Shown: positions 1-7,562 of the stretch, piece by piece | Layout of the letters: each line of letters starts with the position of its first letter | How positions within the stretch are numbered: the first letter of the stretch is position 1 | Assembly: GCF_004684245.1 (NCBI RefSeq) | Contig: NZ_CP038452.1 | Coordinates: 978,796 to 1,042,795, forward strand | Source of the DNA: Thermus caldilimi | GTDB lineage: Bacteria; Deinococcota; Deinococci; Deinococcales; Thermaceae | Length of the DNA: 64,000 nucleotides | Direction: 5' to 3' | The notes under the pieces: model-generated | Told to the model about the DNA's origin: nothing | Database searches by the model: none | What the model saw: the letters and a program-made list of their open reading frames with translations, nothing else | Position numbers and translations under genes: made by a program

Positions 1-78
1 GTAGCGGTCCCCCGAAATCCAAACCTCGGCCACCTTACGCGCCACCTCCGGTTGTTGCCTCAACTTCACCCTCGTCAT
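1..78 (-). CDS. N-terminal fragment of an unknown element protein
   Basis: Only the first 26 codons lie in the window. They read from an ATG at 78 and begin MTRVKLRQQPEVARKVAEVW. A strong ribosome-binding sequence (GGAGGGGAGGC) directly precedes the ATG. The frame overlaps the end of the upstream leftward gene by about 44 nt, like other overlaps in this operon. The function is unknown and too little is visible for a family call. Confidence 0.45.
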   Translation of the reverse strand, partial: MTRVKLRQQPEVARKVAEVWISGDRY

Positions 79-601
79 GCCTCCCCTCCTTCGGCATCTC
101 AGGCCCAGGAACCACAAACCCTATGCCCAATCTCTCCAGCATAAGCCGGTGTTCCCTCAACCACCGCACCGCGAAAGACAGGTCCTCCCAACTCACCTCC
201 TTTCCTAGCCTCCTGTGCAAAAGCTCAAGCCAACGAGCTTCCGGCCAACTTGCCCGGCGTTTGAGGTGGATGGCCGCCTCCGCCCCCACCGCGTCCCCCT
301 GGCGGGAAAAAAGCTCCACCAAAGGGTCCAGCTCGCGCCATCCCCCTGCAGGGCGCTCAGGCTGGTCCTTGTAAAACCAGGGGGATTTGACCATCAACCC
401 CGCCAGCACCGCCGCCTCGCACGTCCGCCCCCGCTCCACAAGCTCCAAAAGCTTCCTCATCTCCCTCCGCCACAGCACACCCACGGCCCCTAAAAGCCCC
501 AGGGCCAAAAACGTTTCCCCCTTCCGCAGTAGGGAAAGGATCTCGAGAGAAAGATTCTCCACAGGCTTCAAGACAGCACCCTCCCCAAGACCCCCGCCCA
601 A
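35..601 (-). CDS. Hypothetical element protein with one hydrophobic segment
   Basis: A 188-residue open frame in the leftward operon of the integrated element. I do not recognise a family. A hydrophobic stretch near residues 32-44 (ALGLLGAVGVLW) could be a membrane anchor; the rest is charged, helical-looking and Trp/Arg/Glu rich. The start at 601 lies inside the end of the upstream membrane-protein gene, so the two are probably translationally coupled. It may work with that protein at the membrane, but this is inference from position only. Confidence 0.5.
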   Translation of the reverse strand: MGGGLGEGAVLKPVENLSLEILSLLRKGETFLALGLLGAVGVLWRREMRKLLELVERGRTCEAAVLAGLMVKSPWFYKDQPERPAGGWRELDPLVELFSRQGDAVGAEAAIHLKRRASWPEARWLELLHRRLGKEVSWEDLSFAVRWLREHRLMLERLGIGFVVPGPEMPKEGRHDEGEVEATTGGGA

Positions 602-921
602 AACGCAAGCTTGGTCCCCAAGCTCATAAGCTTCTCAGAAAGGTAAACCGCAGCACCCTGGGGATCCCCTAGAACCCAGGACGCCCACCTCATGGTCGTT
701 GCTACAAATCCTTCCACTTCCCGCTCCAACCAAAGGGCCCAGCTTTGCAACCAGGCTTCCACCTCCTTCGGTGCCCAAAGCCAGTATCCCAGGACGAGTA
801 CCCCTGCAACTCCCAAGGCCCAGCGAAGGGGCACCCTAAGGAAGCTCCCCACCACCAATCCCGCCATGAACGCCAGGCTCATCGAGAAAAACACCTGCTC
901 ATACGGAAGCTGCCCTGGCAT
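568..921 (-). CDS. Small membrane protein of the integrated element
   Basis: A 117-residue protein with two hydrophobic stretches in its first 50 residues (about 11-28 and 34-49), then an amphipathic Trp-rich region and a further hydrophobic patch near the C-terminus. It overlaps both neighbours (RuvC-like gene upstream, hypothetical downstream) by 20-35 nt, as expected in a compact operon. No family is recognised. Small multi-span proteins are common in conjugative and phage modules, but nothing in the sequence identifies it as a secretion or holin component. Confidence 0.5.
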   Translation of the reverse strand: MPGQLPYEQVFFSMSLAFMAGLVVGSFLRVPLRWALGVAGVLVLGYWLWAPKEVEAWLQSWALWLEREVEGFVATTMRWASWVLGDPQGAAVYLSEKLMSLGTKLAFWAGVLGRVLS

Positions 922-1447
922 AGCTTTCCCCCCTCAACAGACCAGCGTACCTTGCCAACCCCAGGGCATCCAGAGCATGAGGGCGGTCCTTTCGGGACAT
1001 TCGCCTGAGCTCGTCCAAAAGAGGGCCCCACCCGTCCAGGTACAACCGCAACCAAATCCCCCTGTCTGTGGGGTCCAGCCCCGAGGGAGGATGAAAACCG
1101 GGGATCCCTTTGAACCCTTGCGGAATCCGGGGAGCCATCTCCTGCTTCCAGCGGGGAGACACCGTTTCCGCCCCCAGGGCAACAAACGCTCCCACCAAAG
1201 CCACAGGAACCAGCGCATGCCGTCCCGGTCGTTTGCCCCGCACGCTCCACCCTTCCACCAAAATCACCTCCGCCTCCAAGAGAAGAGGGTGGAGTTCTCG
1301 CAAAGCTACACGCACAGCCTCTGTGGCATCTTCGGGTAAGCGTAGAACCCCCATTTTCCCTGGGGGAACAAGAGCGTAACCAAGGTGCTGTCCCGGATCA
1401 ATCCCCAAGACCGAGAGCTTTTTTGACCCTTCCAGCCCAACCCTCAT
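899..1447 (-). CDS. RuvC-like (RNase H fold) nuclease
   Basis: A 182-residue protein with the acidic-residue layout of RuvC-family Holliday-junction nucleases: GIDPG at residues 15-19 (Asp17), VEGW with Glu65 after a hydrophobic strand, and a C-terminal KDRPHALDAL with Asp154, His157 and Asp160. This fold uses such residues to bind two metal ions. It lies in the primase-helicase operon, so junction resolution during replication or transfer of the element is a reasonable role. The first codons overlap the upstream thioredoxin-fold gene by 50 nt; a later start (TTG near residue 14) is possible, since RuvC proteins usually begin just before GIDPG. It is not the chromosomal ruvC by context. Confidence 0.65.
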   Translation of the reverse strand: MRVGLEGSKKLSVLGIDPGQHLGYALVPPGKMGVLRLPEDATEAVRVALRELHPLLLEAEVILVEGWSVRGKRPGRHALVPVALVGAFVALGAETVSPRWKQEMAPRIPQGFKGIPGFHPPSGLDPTDRGIWLRLYLDGWGPLLDELRRMSRKDRPHALDALGLARYAGLLRGESYARAASV

Positions 1448-1889
1448 ACCCTCTAAACCCCACGATGACCTCGTAATCCGAATCCCCCCGCCAAATCACG
1501 GTCGTGGGGGTGAGCTTAGCACCGGAAAGAGCGGCCTGAACTATACCCTTTTGCACCCAACGCTCGGCTTCCTCTTCCGTCCAGCCTTCCTCCTTCAGAC
1601 GCTTCACCCAAAGGTCAAACGACCCCTGGTGTTTGGTCACCGGCACGTAGCGAACAAAAGGTACCAAATCGGCGTCTTGAGAGAGAGCTTCTTCCAAGCG
1701 CTGACAAAACGGACAAAGAGGATCCATAAAGAGTAAAACAAAGGGGGGTTTGCGGTAAGGCCAGGCCTCCTCCAGAACCCAGGAGGTGGGAACCACAGGA
1801 GACCGCGCGGGAGAGGTCAGAATCCCCCATGTCAACCCTATAGCCAAGAGAACCACCCCGAGAAATACTCGTTTAAGCCACCGGGGCAT
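1398..1889 (-). CDS. Membrane-anchored thioredoxin-fold (DsbA/DsbC-like) protein
   Basis: A 163-residue protein with an N-terminal hydrophobic segment (residues 8-24, signal anchor) and a CPFC redox motif at residues 59-62 after a beta strand (FVLLFMDPLCPFC). A TPT sequence near residue 126 would supply the cis-proline of the thioredoxin fold. It should act outside the cytoplasmic membrane as a thiol oxidase or isomerase. Its place in a mobile-element operon recalls DsbC-like proteins of conjugation systems that fold exported transfer proteins, but no transfer genes are visible here, so this role is inference. It overlaps the downstream RuvC-like gene. Confidence 0.65.
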   Translation of the reverse strand: MPRWLKRVFLGVVLLAIGLTWGILTSPARSPVVPTSWVLEEAWPYRKPPFVLLFMDPLCPFCQRLEEALSQDADLVPFVRYVPVTKHQGSFDLWVKRLKEEGWTEEEAERWVQKGIVQAALSGAKLTPTTVIWRGDSDYEVIVGFRGYEGWAGRVKKALGLGD

Positions 1890-2214
1890 TCGTTACCTCC
1901 TCTATGGCTTTGGAAGCCCCTATGGAGCCATACTTCCGCAAGATGCCTACCGCCTGAGCCACCTCCACCATGCCCCGCCATCCTCTTCCCTGAGCGGCTG
2001 TTCCAAGCACCTGAAGAACCGAAGCCTCCAACCTGCCCCCGGCCAGCATCAGAAGCTCCACAACGGGCAAGCGATATTTCCCCTCTATCTCGGAAAGCAC
2101 CCTCTCCGCACCTCTTCCCCTGAGCAAACCCCCCTCGTAGCTGAGCTCCGCTCCCAACAACCCAGCCCAGCTCAAGAGATGCCCCAACTCTTTGGCCTCG
2201 CGCTCTCTCAACAT
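1873..2214 (-). CDS. Hypothetical element protein
   Basis: A 113-residue, mostly helical, soluble-looking protein with no recognised motif. It begins MLREREAKELGHLLSWAGLL and overlaps the start of the thioredoxin-fold gene by 17 nt, which supports it as a real coupled gene. Its upstream neighbour, the helicase frame, ends 60 nt before its start. No function can be given. Confidence 0.5.
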   Translation of the reverse strand: MLREREAKELGHLLSWAGLLGAELSYEGGLLRGRGAERVLSEIEGKYRLPVVELLMLAGGRLEASVLQVLGTAAQGRGWRGMVEVAQAVGILRKYGSIGASKAIEEVTNAPVA

Positions 2215-2274
2215 CCCTCACTTCAACGGTAGCATAAGAAACTTCCCTGGTAGAAAACAGGGCGACAAAACCCC

Positions 2275-3477
2275 CTATCCCCCTTTTGAAAGATCCGCGC
2301 CCTCCAACTCCTCCTCAAAGATCACCCCAGGGCTCTTGACCACTTCCTCCCGCTTCAGGTACAGGAGGAAACGCCTTCCCTCCTTCGTGTGCCTCACCTC
2401 CACCTCTATCCCCAATGCCCTCAGCGAGGAACGGAACCGCTGCACCAACCGCCCAAACGCCACAGGAGATGAAGGCCATCCCTTGGGACGAAACTTCGTC
2501 CCTTTGTAACCCACATGCTCCTCCAATGCCTCCAAGATCTCCTGGGAAAAACCCTCCAAACTCCCCCTCACCTGCACCAGGCTCACCAAAGTTGAGATGG
2601 CCTGGTTTTCGTGAACCGCCGTGACCTCCAAGGCCTCCCGAGAACGCTCGTAAGCCGCAAGAAACTTGTGGTGCAGATTCAGCGGAGAAAGCGCACGGTA
2701 TACAAAACGAGTAAAATCCGCCATCCGGGGCAAATGAGAAAGCGTCTCCTGAGAAGCCAACCCCCAGGCCACCAGGTTCAACAACCCCCCCAGAATCGCC
2801 GAGTGCAAACGAGTAAACTCCCCCCAAACCTCCTCCTCCGGCTTACGCTCGTCCTCCGGCACCCGCACCAAGCTCACAGCTAATGACCGATCAATGAGGT
2901 CTGGTTGCGTCATGGGGTCAACCACCGAAGTCAGCACCACAGGACGCGCGTACTCCGCTACCTCCTCCTCCGCATCCGTAAAAAGCCGCCGCGCCACAAA
3001 CCCCTCCCCCGTGGCTAAACGGCAAAGCGTGTCTGAAAGGTCCAAGGAAAGCTCAGAAATGTTGTCAAAAGCTAGGATCCAGCTCCAGCGGGCAGCCACC
3101 ATGAGGTCCTTGGGGTCGCGTTTGGGAATGGCGCGAAGAGGAGCACGACCGGGATCCACCAGCATTTTCAAGAGCTTGGCCGTGGTTGACTTTCCAGCCC
3201 CTCGTTCCCCCTTGAGAAGCAGGGTGGGGTAAGGTCCCCTGGGGTTCAGGGTGCCCAAAAGCCAAGCCAGGAGGAGCGTAAAAGCCTCTTCTCCCTCTTC
3301 CTCATCTGGAAGGTTCAGAAGACGCCTGAGGAGCAAGGGATCCCCGTTCTTGTCAGGGAGAGGCAGAGGTCCAGCATGAGGGGAACGGACAAAACGAACG
3401 GGAGCCTCCTCAAGAGGAAGGGTATCCCACCCTCCAGGGTAAATGCGCACCACAGGCAGACCTTCCCCCAGGTCCAA
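2275..3477 (-). CDS. AAA+ helicase half of a frameshifted primase-helicase
   Basis: A 400-residue frame with a Walker A motif GERGAGKST (LLLKGERGAGKSTTAKLL), a Walker B-like FDN (WSWILAFDN) and an arginine-finger-like DLIDRSLAV. This is the ATPase arrangement of phage and plasmid replicative helicases fused to PrimPol-type primases. The apparent N-terminus (MDLGEGLPVVRIYPGGW) is not a natural start: it continues the family motif AGYGGDIYLDLGEG, whose first half is in the adjacent frame of the upstream gene. One extra G in the G6 run at 3486-3491 would join the two into one protein of about 757 residues. As it stands, the helicase would need frameshifting, slippage or an internal start. Confidence 0.7.
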   Translation of the reverse strand: MDLGEGLPVVRIYPGGWDTLPLEEAPVRFVRSPHAGPLPLPDKNGDPLLLRRLLNLPDEEEGEEAFTLLLAWLLGTLNPRGPYPTLLLKGERGAGKSTTAKLLKMLVDPGRAPLRAIPKRDPKDLMVAARWSWILAFDNISELSLDLSDTLCRLATGEGFVARRLFTDAEEEVAEYARPVVLTSVVDPMTQPDLIDRSLAVSLVRVPEDERKPEEEVWGEFTRLHSAILGGLLNLVAWGLASQETLSHLPRMADFTRFVYRALSPLNLHHKFLAAYERSREALEVTAVHENQAISTLVSLVQVRGSLEGFSQEILEALEEHVGYKGTKFRPKGWPSSPVAFGRLVQRFRSSLRALGIEVEVRHTKEGRRFLLYLKREEVVKSPGVIFEEELEGADLSKGG

Positions 3478-4547
3478 GTAAATGTCCCCCCGTAGCCGGC
3501 CACCCGAACGAAAAGGGGAAACTCCGGAGCCTGATCCCCGTCAGCCTCCAGATGCAACACCAAATCGCTCCATTCGCTTCCCCGAAGCAGCACCCCCTCA
3601 GCCCGCATCTGGCCCAAAGCCCATGCCCGAAACCGACCATCCCTCACCCGGTACGAGCGTCCCCCAGGAAGGTCAGCAAAAACCTCCCGATCCTCCGTTC
3701 GCCAAAGCGATACCCTAGAACGCAAAAGGGAAAGCGCCGCATCCAGTTTGGAGCCCCCTTCAGACCTCGAGGGACTAGAAGATGACCTCCCGCCCGCCCG
3801 GTCAAGGGTCATCTCCCCATAGGTCCTACCTCCCCGGTCCTCGTCCCACTTTGGACGGTACAGGCCGGAAAGGCGGAACAACCGGTCTGCCTCGCCCTTG
3901 TCCCCCCGAGTAAAACGAAGCAAATGGGAAGCCAACGCCAAGTCAGCCTCACTCTGCGAGGGATAGCGCTCTTCCCATTCTCCCCGCCATAAGGCCTTCA
4001 CCTCAGGGTGGGCCTCCAAATAGCGCACAAAGGCTTCCGGCAAAACCCTGGCGGCCAGGGAACGCAAGCGTTCCTCGGAAGCCTCCCGCAAGACACACTT
4101 TCCTTCCCAGCATCGTTCCGTCAGGGTGAAAAAGCGACCTCCAGGGGAGGAATAGACGTAGATCTCCACTCCCACACCTGACGGGAGCAAACCTCGGGAA
4201 GCTACAGGAGCAAACTGCCCCCTAAACAGAATGTGGACACCCTCCCCCGAAGGACTCCACTCCGTGTAGCTCCCCAGCGCCTCTATGATCTCAACAACCT
4301 CCTCGGGAACCCCCTCCCTCCCCTTCCAATCCAGGTCCACCCCGTGCAGGTCCCCGCCTAAAACAACGCCCACCCCGTCAAAACGCTTGGCTAAAACAAG
4401 AGCCTCCTCGTAAGTAAGCCACCCCTCCGGATTTCGCACCGAGGCTCTTCCCTTGCCGTTGTAAGGCACCTTGGTGCGCTTACCTCCGCGCTCTTCGTAC
4501 CGCCACACCACAAAACGCTTGCCCAACGCCGCCCAATCAACACTCAC
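3315..4547 (-). CDS. PrimPol-like primase half of a frameshifted primase-helicase
   Basis: The N-terminal part resembles phage/plasmid primase-polymerases: a first acidic motif GVDLDWKG, then YTEWSPSGEGVHILF, then a glycine-rich YSSPGGRFFTLT. These are the catalytic core motifs of archaeo-eukaryotic-type primases in mobile elements. I chose the GTG at 4547 (VSVDWAALGKR) because GGAGGT lies 5 nt upstream; an upstream GTG at 4565 lacks this. True homology ends near 3483 (VRVAGYGG); the last 50 or so residues are an out-of-frame read of the helicase region caused by a G6 run at 3486-3491. The likely role is priming and unwinding during element replication. Confidence 0.7.
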   Translation of the reverse strand: MSVDWAALGKRFVVWRYEERGGKRTKVPYNGKGRASVRNPEGWLTYEEALVLAKRFDGVGVVLGGDLHGVDLDWKGREGVPEEVVEIIEALGSYTEWSPSGEGVHILFRGQFAPVASRGLLPSGVGVEIYVYSSPGGRFFTLTERCWEGKCVLREASEERLRSLAARVLPEAFVRYLEAHPEVKALWRGEWEERYPSQSEADLALASHLLRFTRGDKGEADRLFRLSGLYRPKWDEDRGGRTYGEMTLDRAGGRSSSSPSRSEGGSKLDAALSLLRSRVSLWRTEDREVFADLPGGRSYRVRDGRFRAWALGQMRAEGVLLRGSEWSDLVLHLEADGDQAPEFPLFVRVAGYGGTFTWTWGKVCLWCAFTLEGGIPFLLRRLPFVLSVPLMLDLCLSLTRTGIPCSSGVF

Positions 4548-4734
4548 GGCATACCTCCAAAACACAAACCACAGCGCTCCCGCTTCTACCCAACAAAACC
4601 CTCAACTCCCGCAAAACCTCCTCCAACGCCAAACCCTCCCATACCCCCACCAAACGCAAGTCCTCCTCCCGCCCCGTGGGAGAAATCAGAAGCCCCACTT
4701 CGCCCGGAAGCAAAACCACCTCCACCCGCTTCAT
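4537..4734 (-). CDS. Small hypothetical protein
   Basis: A 65-residue frame between the two-HTH regulator and the primase. Its ATG (4734) overlaps the stop of the upstream gene in an ATGA arrangement, and its stop overlaps the primase GTG start by 11 nt, so all three are coupled. The protein is beta/alpha-looking with two Cys near the C-terminus (VCVLEVCREC). No family is recognised. Confidence 0.5.
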   Translation of the reverse strand: MKRVEVVLLPGEVGLLISPTGREEDLRLVGVWEGLALEEVLRELRVLLGRSGSAVVCVLEVCREC

Positions 4735-5159
4735 GAAACCGCCTCCAGGTAGCTTTCAGCGAAACGGTCTAGTTCTGCCAGAGAAAACACGAGCATCCCC
4801 CGGGGGCCGGGAATGGAGCGGGGACGCAAACGGCCTTCCCGCACCGCTTGACGCACGGCTGCCTGGGAAAGTCCCAGATAACGCGCGGCCTCGGGTAGGC
4901 TAAGATAGCGGGGAATCACCCGTACCTCCAGAGGTTCCGTTCCCTCCATCCCCATGAGCTCCGCTAGAACATCGCCCACCCCCCGTCCCGTGAGCTCCGC
5001 CAGCACCCGTGCCAGTTTGGCTATGACAACTGGACGGCCCTGACGCTGGCCCATCTCCAAACGCCACACGGTGGCTTCCTCCACCCCTGCCCTCTGGGCC
5101 AACTCCCGGCGCGATAAACGAGCTTGCTCACGCAAGCGGCGCAAAACCTCTCCTCGCAT
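4731..5159 (-). CDS. Two-domain regulator: XRE-type HTH plus excisionase-type HTH
   Basis: A 142-residue protein with two DNA-binding modules. Residues 1-58 form a Cro/CI (XRE) helix-turn-helix (LSRRELAQRAGVEEATVWRL). Residues 83-142 form a MerR/excisionase-type HTH (LSLPEAARYLGLSQAAVRQA, then GRLRPR and FSLAELDRF). It is the first gene of the leftward replication operon, with a leaderless promoter: TTGACA and TAGCAT with 17-bp spacing, the -10 ending 6 nt before the ATG. It likely controls the divergent promoters together with the LexA-like repressor, and the second domain could also act in recombination. The roles are inference; both domains are clear. Confidence 0.7.
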   Translation of the reverse strand: MRGEVLRRLREQARLSRRELAQRAGVEEATVWRLEMGQRQGRPVVIAKLARVLAELTGRGVGDVLAELMGMEGTEPLEVRVIPRYLSLPEAARYLGLSQAAVRQAVREGRLRPRSIPGPRGMLVFSLAELDRFAESYLEAVS

Positions 5160-5165
5160 ACAATC

Positions 5166-5194
5166 ATGCTATCTTTGTCTTGTCATTATGTCAA
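5166..5194 (-). promoter_or_regulatory. Leaderless promoter and operator for the element replication operon
   Basis: On the minus strand TTGACA (5194-5189), a 17-bp spacer and TAGCAT (5171-5166) lie 6 nt before the ATG at 5159, so transcription should begin at or next to the start codon. An imperfect palindrome, TTGTCATTATGTCAA (5180-5194 on the plus strand; arms TTGnCAT/ATGnCAA), covers the -35 box. It is a good candidate operator for the divergent LexA/CI-like repressor. Confidence 0.6.
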
Positions 5195-5250
5195 TACACC
5201 CCTCAAAGTGGATATCCAAAATGGCTTTTCTTACCGCTCGGAAAATGCAG

Positions 5251-5256
5251 TAGTAT
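5251..5256 (+). promoter_or_regulatory. -10 box for the LexA/CI-like repressor gene
   Basis: TAGTAT ends 6 nt before the ATG at 5263, the same leaderless spacing as the divergent gene. No good -35 hexamer is visible 16-18 bp upstream (ttctta at best). Confidence 0.45.
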
Positions 5257-5262
5257 GCTCCT

Positions 5263-6006
5263 ATGTCCCTGGTTTGGGAGGGTTTAGACCCGAAGTCGTT
5301 ATCTCAGATGAAGCCCAAGGAGTTCGGATCCTTCCTCAGGGAAGTAAGGCAAAGAAAGGGGCTTCGTCAACACCAAGTGGCCGCGAGGGCGGGGCTACAT
5401 CCCGCCTACATCTCCAAGGTGGAACTGGGGGAGCGGGACATCCGCCGTATGAAAGCTACCACTGCCAGCGCCATCCTTAGGGCCTATGGGTTGAGTGAAG
5501 ACATAATAGACGCACTTCTTCGCTTCTGGAGAAAACCCCAATCGCTCCCCGAACCCCCCGAACCCGTTTCTGAGAAAGAGGAGGGAGAACCCTTATATCC
5601 CGTTACTTTGCCCATCGTGGATGCAGGAGCAGGATCACCCTCGTGGGACGATGCCCGGGAGTTCGTCACCTTGTTTTTGCCGGAACTCAAAGGCAAGCGA
5701 AACCAAATCTTCGGCATCCGCATCGTGGGAGACTCAATGGAACCTCTCCTTTACGAGGGGGACGTGGCTGTGGTCTGGACAGAAGGAGGATACGACCCTG
5801 GCGCTATCGTCGCTATAGGCATCCCTGGAAACGGAATTGTGGTCAAACAACTCTATTACGCACAAAAAGGCGAACCCCTCATGCACAGCCTAAACCCTCG
5901 TTACCCAGATGAGCCATTACCTGAAGGGGCTAAAATATGGGGCCCCGTCATTCAGATAATCCGAAGCCTCCCCAATGGGAAACCAAAGAAAAAGCTTCTG
6001 ACCTAG
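5263..6006 (+). CDS. LexA/CI-type repressor with S24 self-cleavage domain
   Basis: A 247-residue protein. Residues 20-77 form an XRE HTH (LRQHQVAARAGLHPAYISKV). Residues 115-240 form a peptidase S24 (LexA/CI) domain: Ser158 in GDSMEP and Lys195 in VVKQLY are the catalytic pair, and VDAGAG (119-124) contains candidate Ala-Gly cleavage bonds. Such repressors keep prophages or ICEs silent until RecA filaments trigger self-cleavage. It is transcribed away from the replication operon across a shared 103-bp control region, the usual layout of a lysogeny switch. The start at 5263 fits a leaderless transcript; an internal Met at residue 16 is the alternative. Confidence 0.8.
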   Translation: MSLVWEGLDPKSLSQMKPKEFGSFLREVRQRKGLRQHQVAARAGLHPAYISKVELGERDIRRMKATTASAILRAYGLSEDIIDALLRFWRKPQSLPEPPEPVSEKEEGEPLYPVTLPIVDAGAGSPSWDDAREFVTLFLPELKGKRNQIFGIRIVGDSMEPLLYEGDVAVVWTEGGYDPGAIVAIGIPGNGIVVKQLYYAQKGEPLMHSLNPRYPDEPLPEGAKIWGPVIQIIRSLPNGKPKKKLLT

Positions 6007-6014
6007 TTGGGCCT

Positions 6015-6257
6015 CTACTTCACCTTCCTCCCATGCGCCGGGGCCTCCTCCTCCAAACGCCGCACAAACCCCTCCAGCTCCTCCACCCGGATCAGCGTCC
6101 GCTTCCCCGCCTTGAAAGCCCTCAGCTCCCCCCGGGCAATCCAGTCCCGCACCTGCTTCTGCGACACCCCCAGCGCAAACGCCGCCTCCTTCACCCCCAC
6201 CGCCAACCGCGAAAACCCACCCGCCCCTAAATGCCCTTCCAAAAACTCCCTGGACAT
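6015..6257 (-). CDS. Excisionase-like HTH protein
   Basis: About 80 residues with an excisionase-family winged HTH: VGVKEAAFALGVSQKQVRDW, then a wing ARGELRAFKAGKRTLI and RVEELEGFVRRLE. The ATG at 6257 is preceded by GGAGG with 8-nt spacing, so I prefer it to the GTG at 6275. It sits head-to-head with the integrase, the expected place for a recombination directionality factor. It may also repress or activate the integrase promoter in the shared 70-bp gap. Confidence 0.75.
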   Translation of the reverse strand: MSREFLEGHLGAGGFSRLAVGVKEAAFALGVSQKQVRDWIARGELRAFKAGKRTLIRVEELEGFVRRLEEEAPAHGRKVK

Positions 6258-6275
6258 CTCTCTCGCCTCCTTCAC

Positions 6276-6287
6276 CTACTAAAGTAG
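6276..6287. promoter_or_regulatory. Short palindrome between xis and int
   Basis: CTACTAAAGTAG is a 5-bp inverted repeat with a 2-bp centre in the xis-int intergenic gap. It could bind the excisionase-like protein. A TATCCT -10-like box at 6315-6320 ends 6 nt before the integrase ATG, suggesting a leaderless int transcript. Confidence 0.3.
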
Positions 6288-6326
6288 AAAACACCTACCC
6301 CCGCTGTCAAGCGGTATCCTCTTCCC

Positions 6327-7475
6327 ATGCCCCGCCGTCCCAAGGGTGAAGGATCCGTGCGCTACCGCAAGGACCTCAAGGCCTACGAGATCCGCCTCAC
6401 CGTGGCCGGGAAGAGGAAGAGCGTCTACCTCAAGGGCCCCAGGAACCGGGAAAACGACCGGCGGGCCGATCTCCTCCGCCGCAAGCTGGCCCTGGCCTAC
6501 GGCCTCACCCCCCTGGAAGGCTCGCCCCCTCCCCTCCTGGACTGGCTGGAGGCCCACACCGAAGCCCTCGCCGCCGAAGGCCGCCGGGACAACACCGTCT
6601 ACAACTACGTCCTCTACCTCCGCCTCGTGCGCCTCCACCTGGGTAATCCCCGCCTGGACCAGGTGACCCCCGAGGCCCTGGAGGCCCTCTACCGCCGCCT
6701 GGCCGCAGAAGGCTACTCCAAAAGCGTCATCGCCCACGTGCGCAACTTCCTCCACAGCGCCTACGAACGCGCCCTCCGCTACGGACGCACCCCCCACAAC
6801 CCCGTGGACCTCGCCAAGCTCCCCAGGCTCCCCTCCCGTGAAGCAGGCCGTGAACTCGGCGAAGACGAACTCCAGCGCATCCTCCAGGCCGCCCAAGGAC
6901 ACCGCCTCTTCCCCGTCTTCTACCTGGCCGCCGCCCTCGGCCTCCGCCGGGGCGAAATCCTCGGCCTCACCTGGGACGACCTGGACCTGGAACGGGGCGA
7001 GCTCCGCGTCCGCCGGGCCCTCGTCCCCAACCACATGACCGGCAAACCCACCCTCGGCCCCACCAAAACCCCAGGCTCCCAACGCACCCTCCCCCTCCCC
7101 GAAGAGGCCCGCCAGGTCCTCCTGGCCCACCGGGAACGCCTGGAAACCGAAGGCCTCTACCACCCCCAGGGCCTCGTCTTCCCCTCCACCACCGGCACAC
7201 CCCTCCGCCCAGAAAACCTCCGCCGCATCTGGCTGGACATCCTCCAAAAGGCCGGGGTCCCCAGGGCCCGCCTTCACGACCTCCGGGCCACCTTCATCAC
7301 CCGCATCATCCGCCAAACGGGCAACCCCAAACTCGCCGCTGCCCTGGCCGGACACCGAAGCCTCACCACCGCCCTCCAGCACTACGCCAAGGTCTCCCAA
7401 GACGACCTCAAGGCCACCCTCCGCTCCCTCAAGCTCTTGCCATCCGGCAACCCCGAGAAGGAGGATAAGGGGTAA
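6327..7475 (+). CDS. int: Tyrosine recombinase / integrase
   Basis: A 382-residue site-specific recombinase that should integrate and excise the element. The N-terminal AP2-like arm-binding region (PKGEGSVRYRKDLKAYEIRL) is followed by a SAM-like core-binding domain (about 68-160) and the catalytic domain. The catalytic residues are in place: Arg208 (LRRGEIL), Lys247 (TKTPGSQRT), His317 and Arg320 (HDLRATF), His343 (GHRS) and Tyr353 (HYAKV). It lies 63 bp from the 3' end of tRNA-Ala, which is the expected attB target, so it defines the right end of the element. It looks intact. Confidence 0.9.
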   Translation: MPRRPKGEGSVRYRKDLKAYEIRLTVAGKRKSVYLKGPRNRENDRRADLLRRKLALAYGLTPLEGSPPPLLDWLEAHTEALAAEGRRDNTVYNYVLYLRLVRLHLGNPRLDQVTPEALEALYRRLAAEGYSKSVIAHVRNFLHSAYERALRYGRTPHNPVDLAKLPRLPSREAGRELGEDELQRILQAAQGHRLFPVFYLAAALGLRRGEILGLTWDDLDLERGELRVRRALVPNHMTGKPTLGPTKTPGSQRTLPLPEEARQVLLAHRERLETEGLYHPQGLVFPSTTGTPLRPENLRRIWLDILQKAGVPRARLHDLRATFITRIIRQTGNPKLAAALAGHRSLTTALQHYAKVSQDDLKATLRSLKLLPSGNPEKEDKG

Positions 7476-7496
7476 ACAAGGGGTAAGACCAAAGGA

Positions 7497-7521
7497 AAGC
7501 CCCGGGGGCTTCCCCGGGGAT
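7497..7521 (+). terminator. Hairpin after the integrase
   Basis: AAGCCCCGGGGGCTT is a GC-rich inverted repeat 20 nt after the integrase stop, followed by another CCCCGGGG and then ATTTCTT. It is a plausible but not canonical terminator, because the T tract is short. Confidence 0.35.
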
Positions 7522-7538
7522 TTCTTCGTCCCCCAGCC

Positions 7539-7562
7539 TGGTGGAGCGGAGGGGATTCGAAC
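7539..7562. other. Probable attachment site (attR/attL) in the tRNA 3' end
   Basis: Tyrosine integrases commonly use the T-arm/3' end of a tRNA, keeping the tRNA intact. The integrase here lies 63 bp from this end and the element genes extend leftward. The core cannot be fixed, because the second copy should be beyond the left edge of the window. Confidence 0.45.

Noticed and set aside
6279-7400. A 373-codon open frame on the minus strand opposite the integrase
   Set aside because: It is a GC-rich shadow of the integrase reading frame: Gly/Glu/Val-rich, no motif, no ribosome-binding site.
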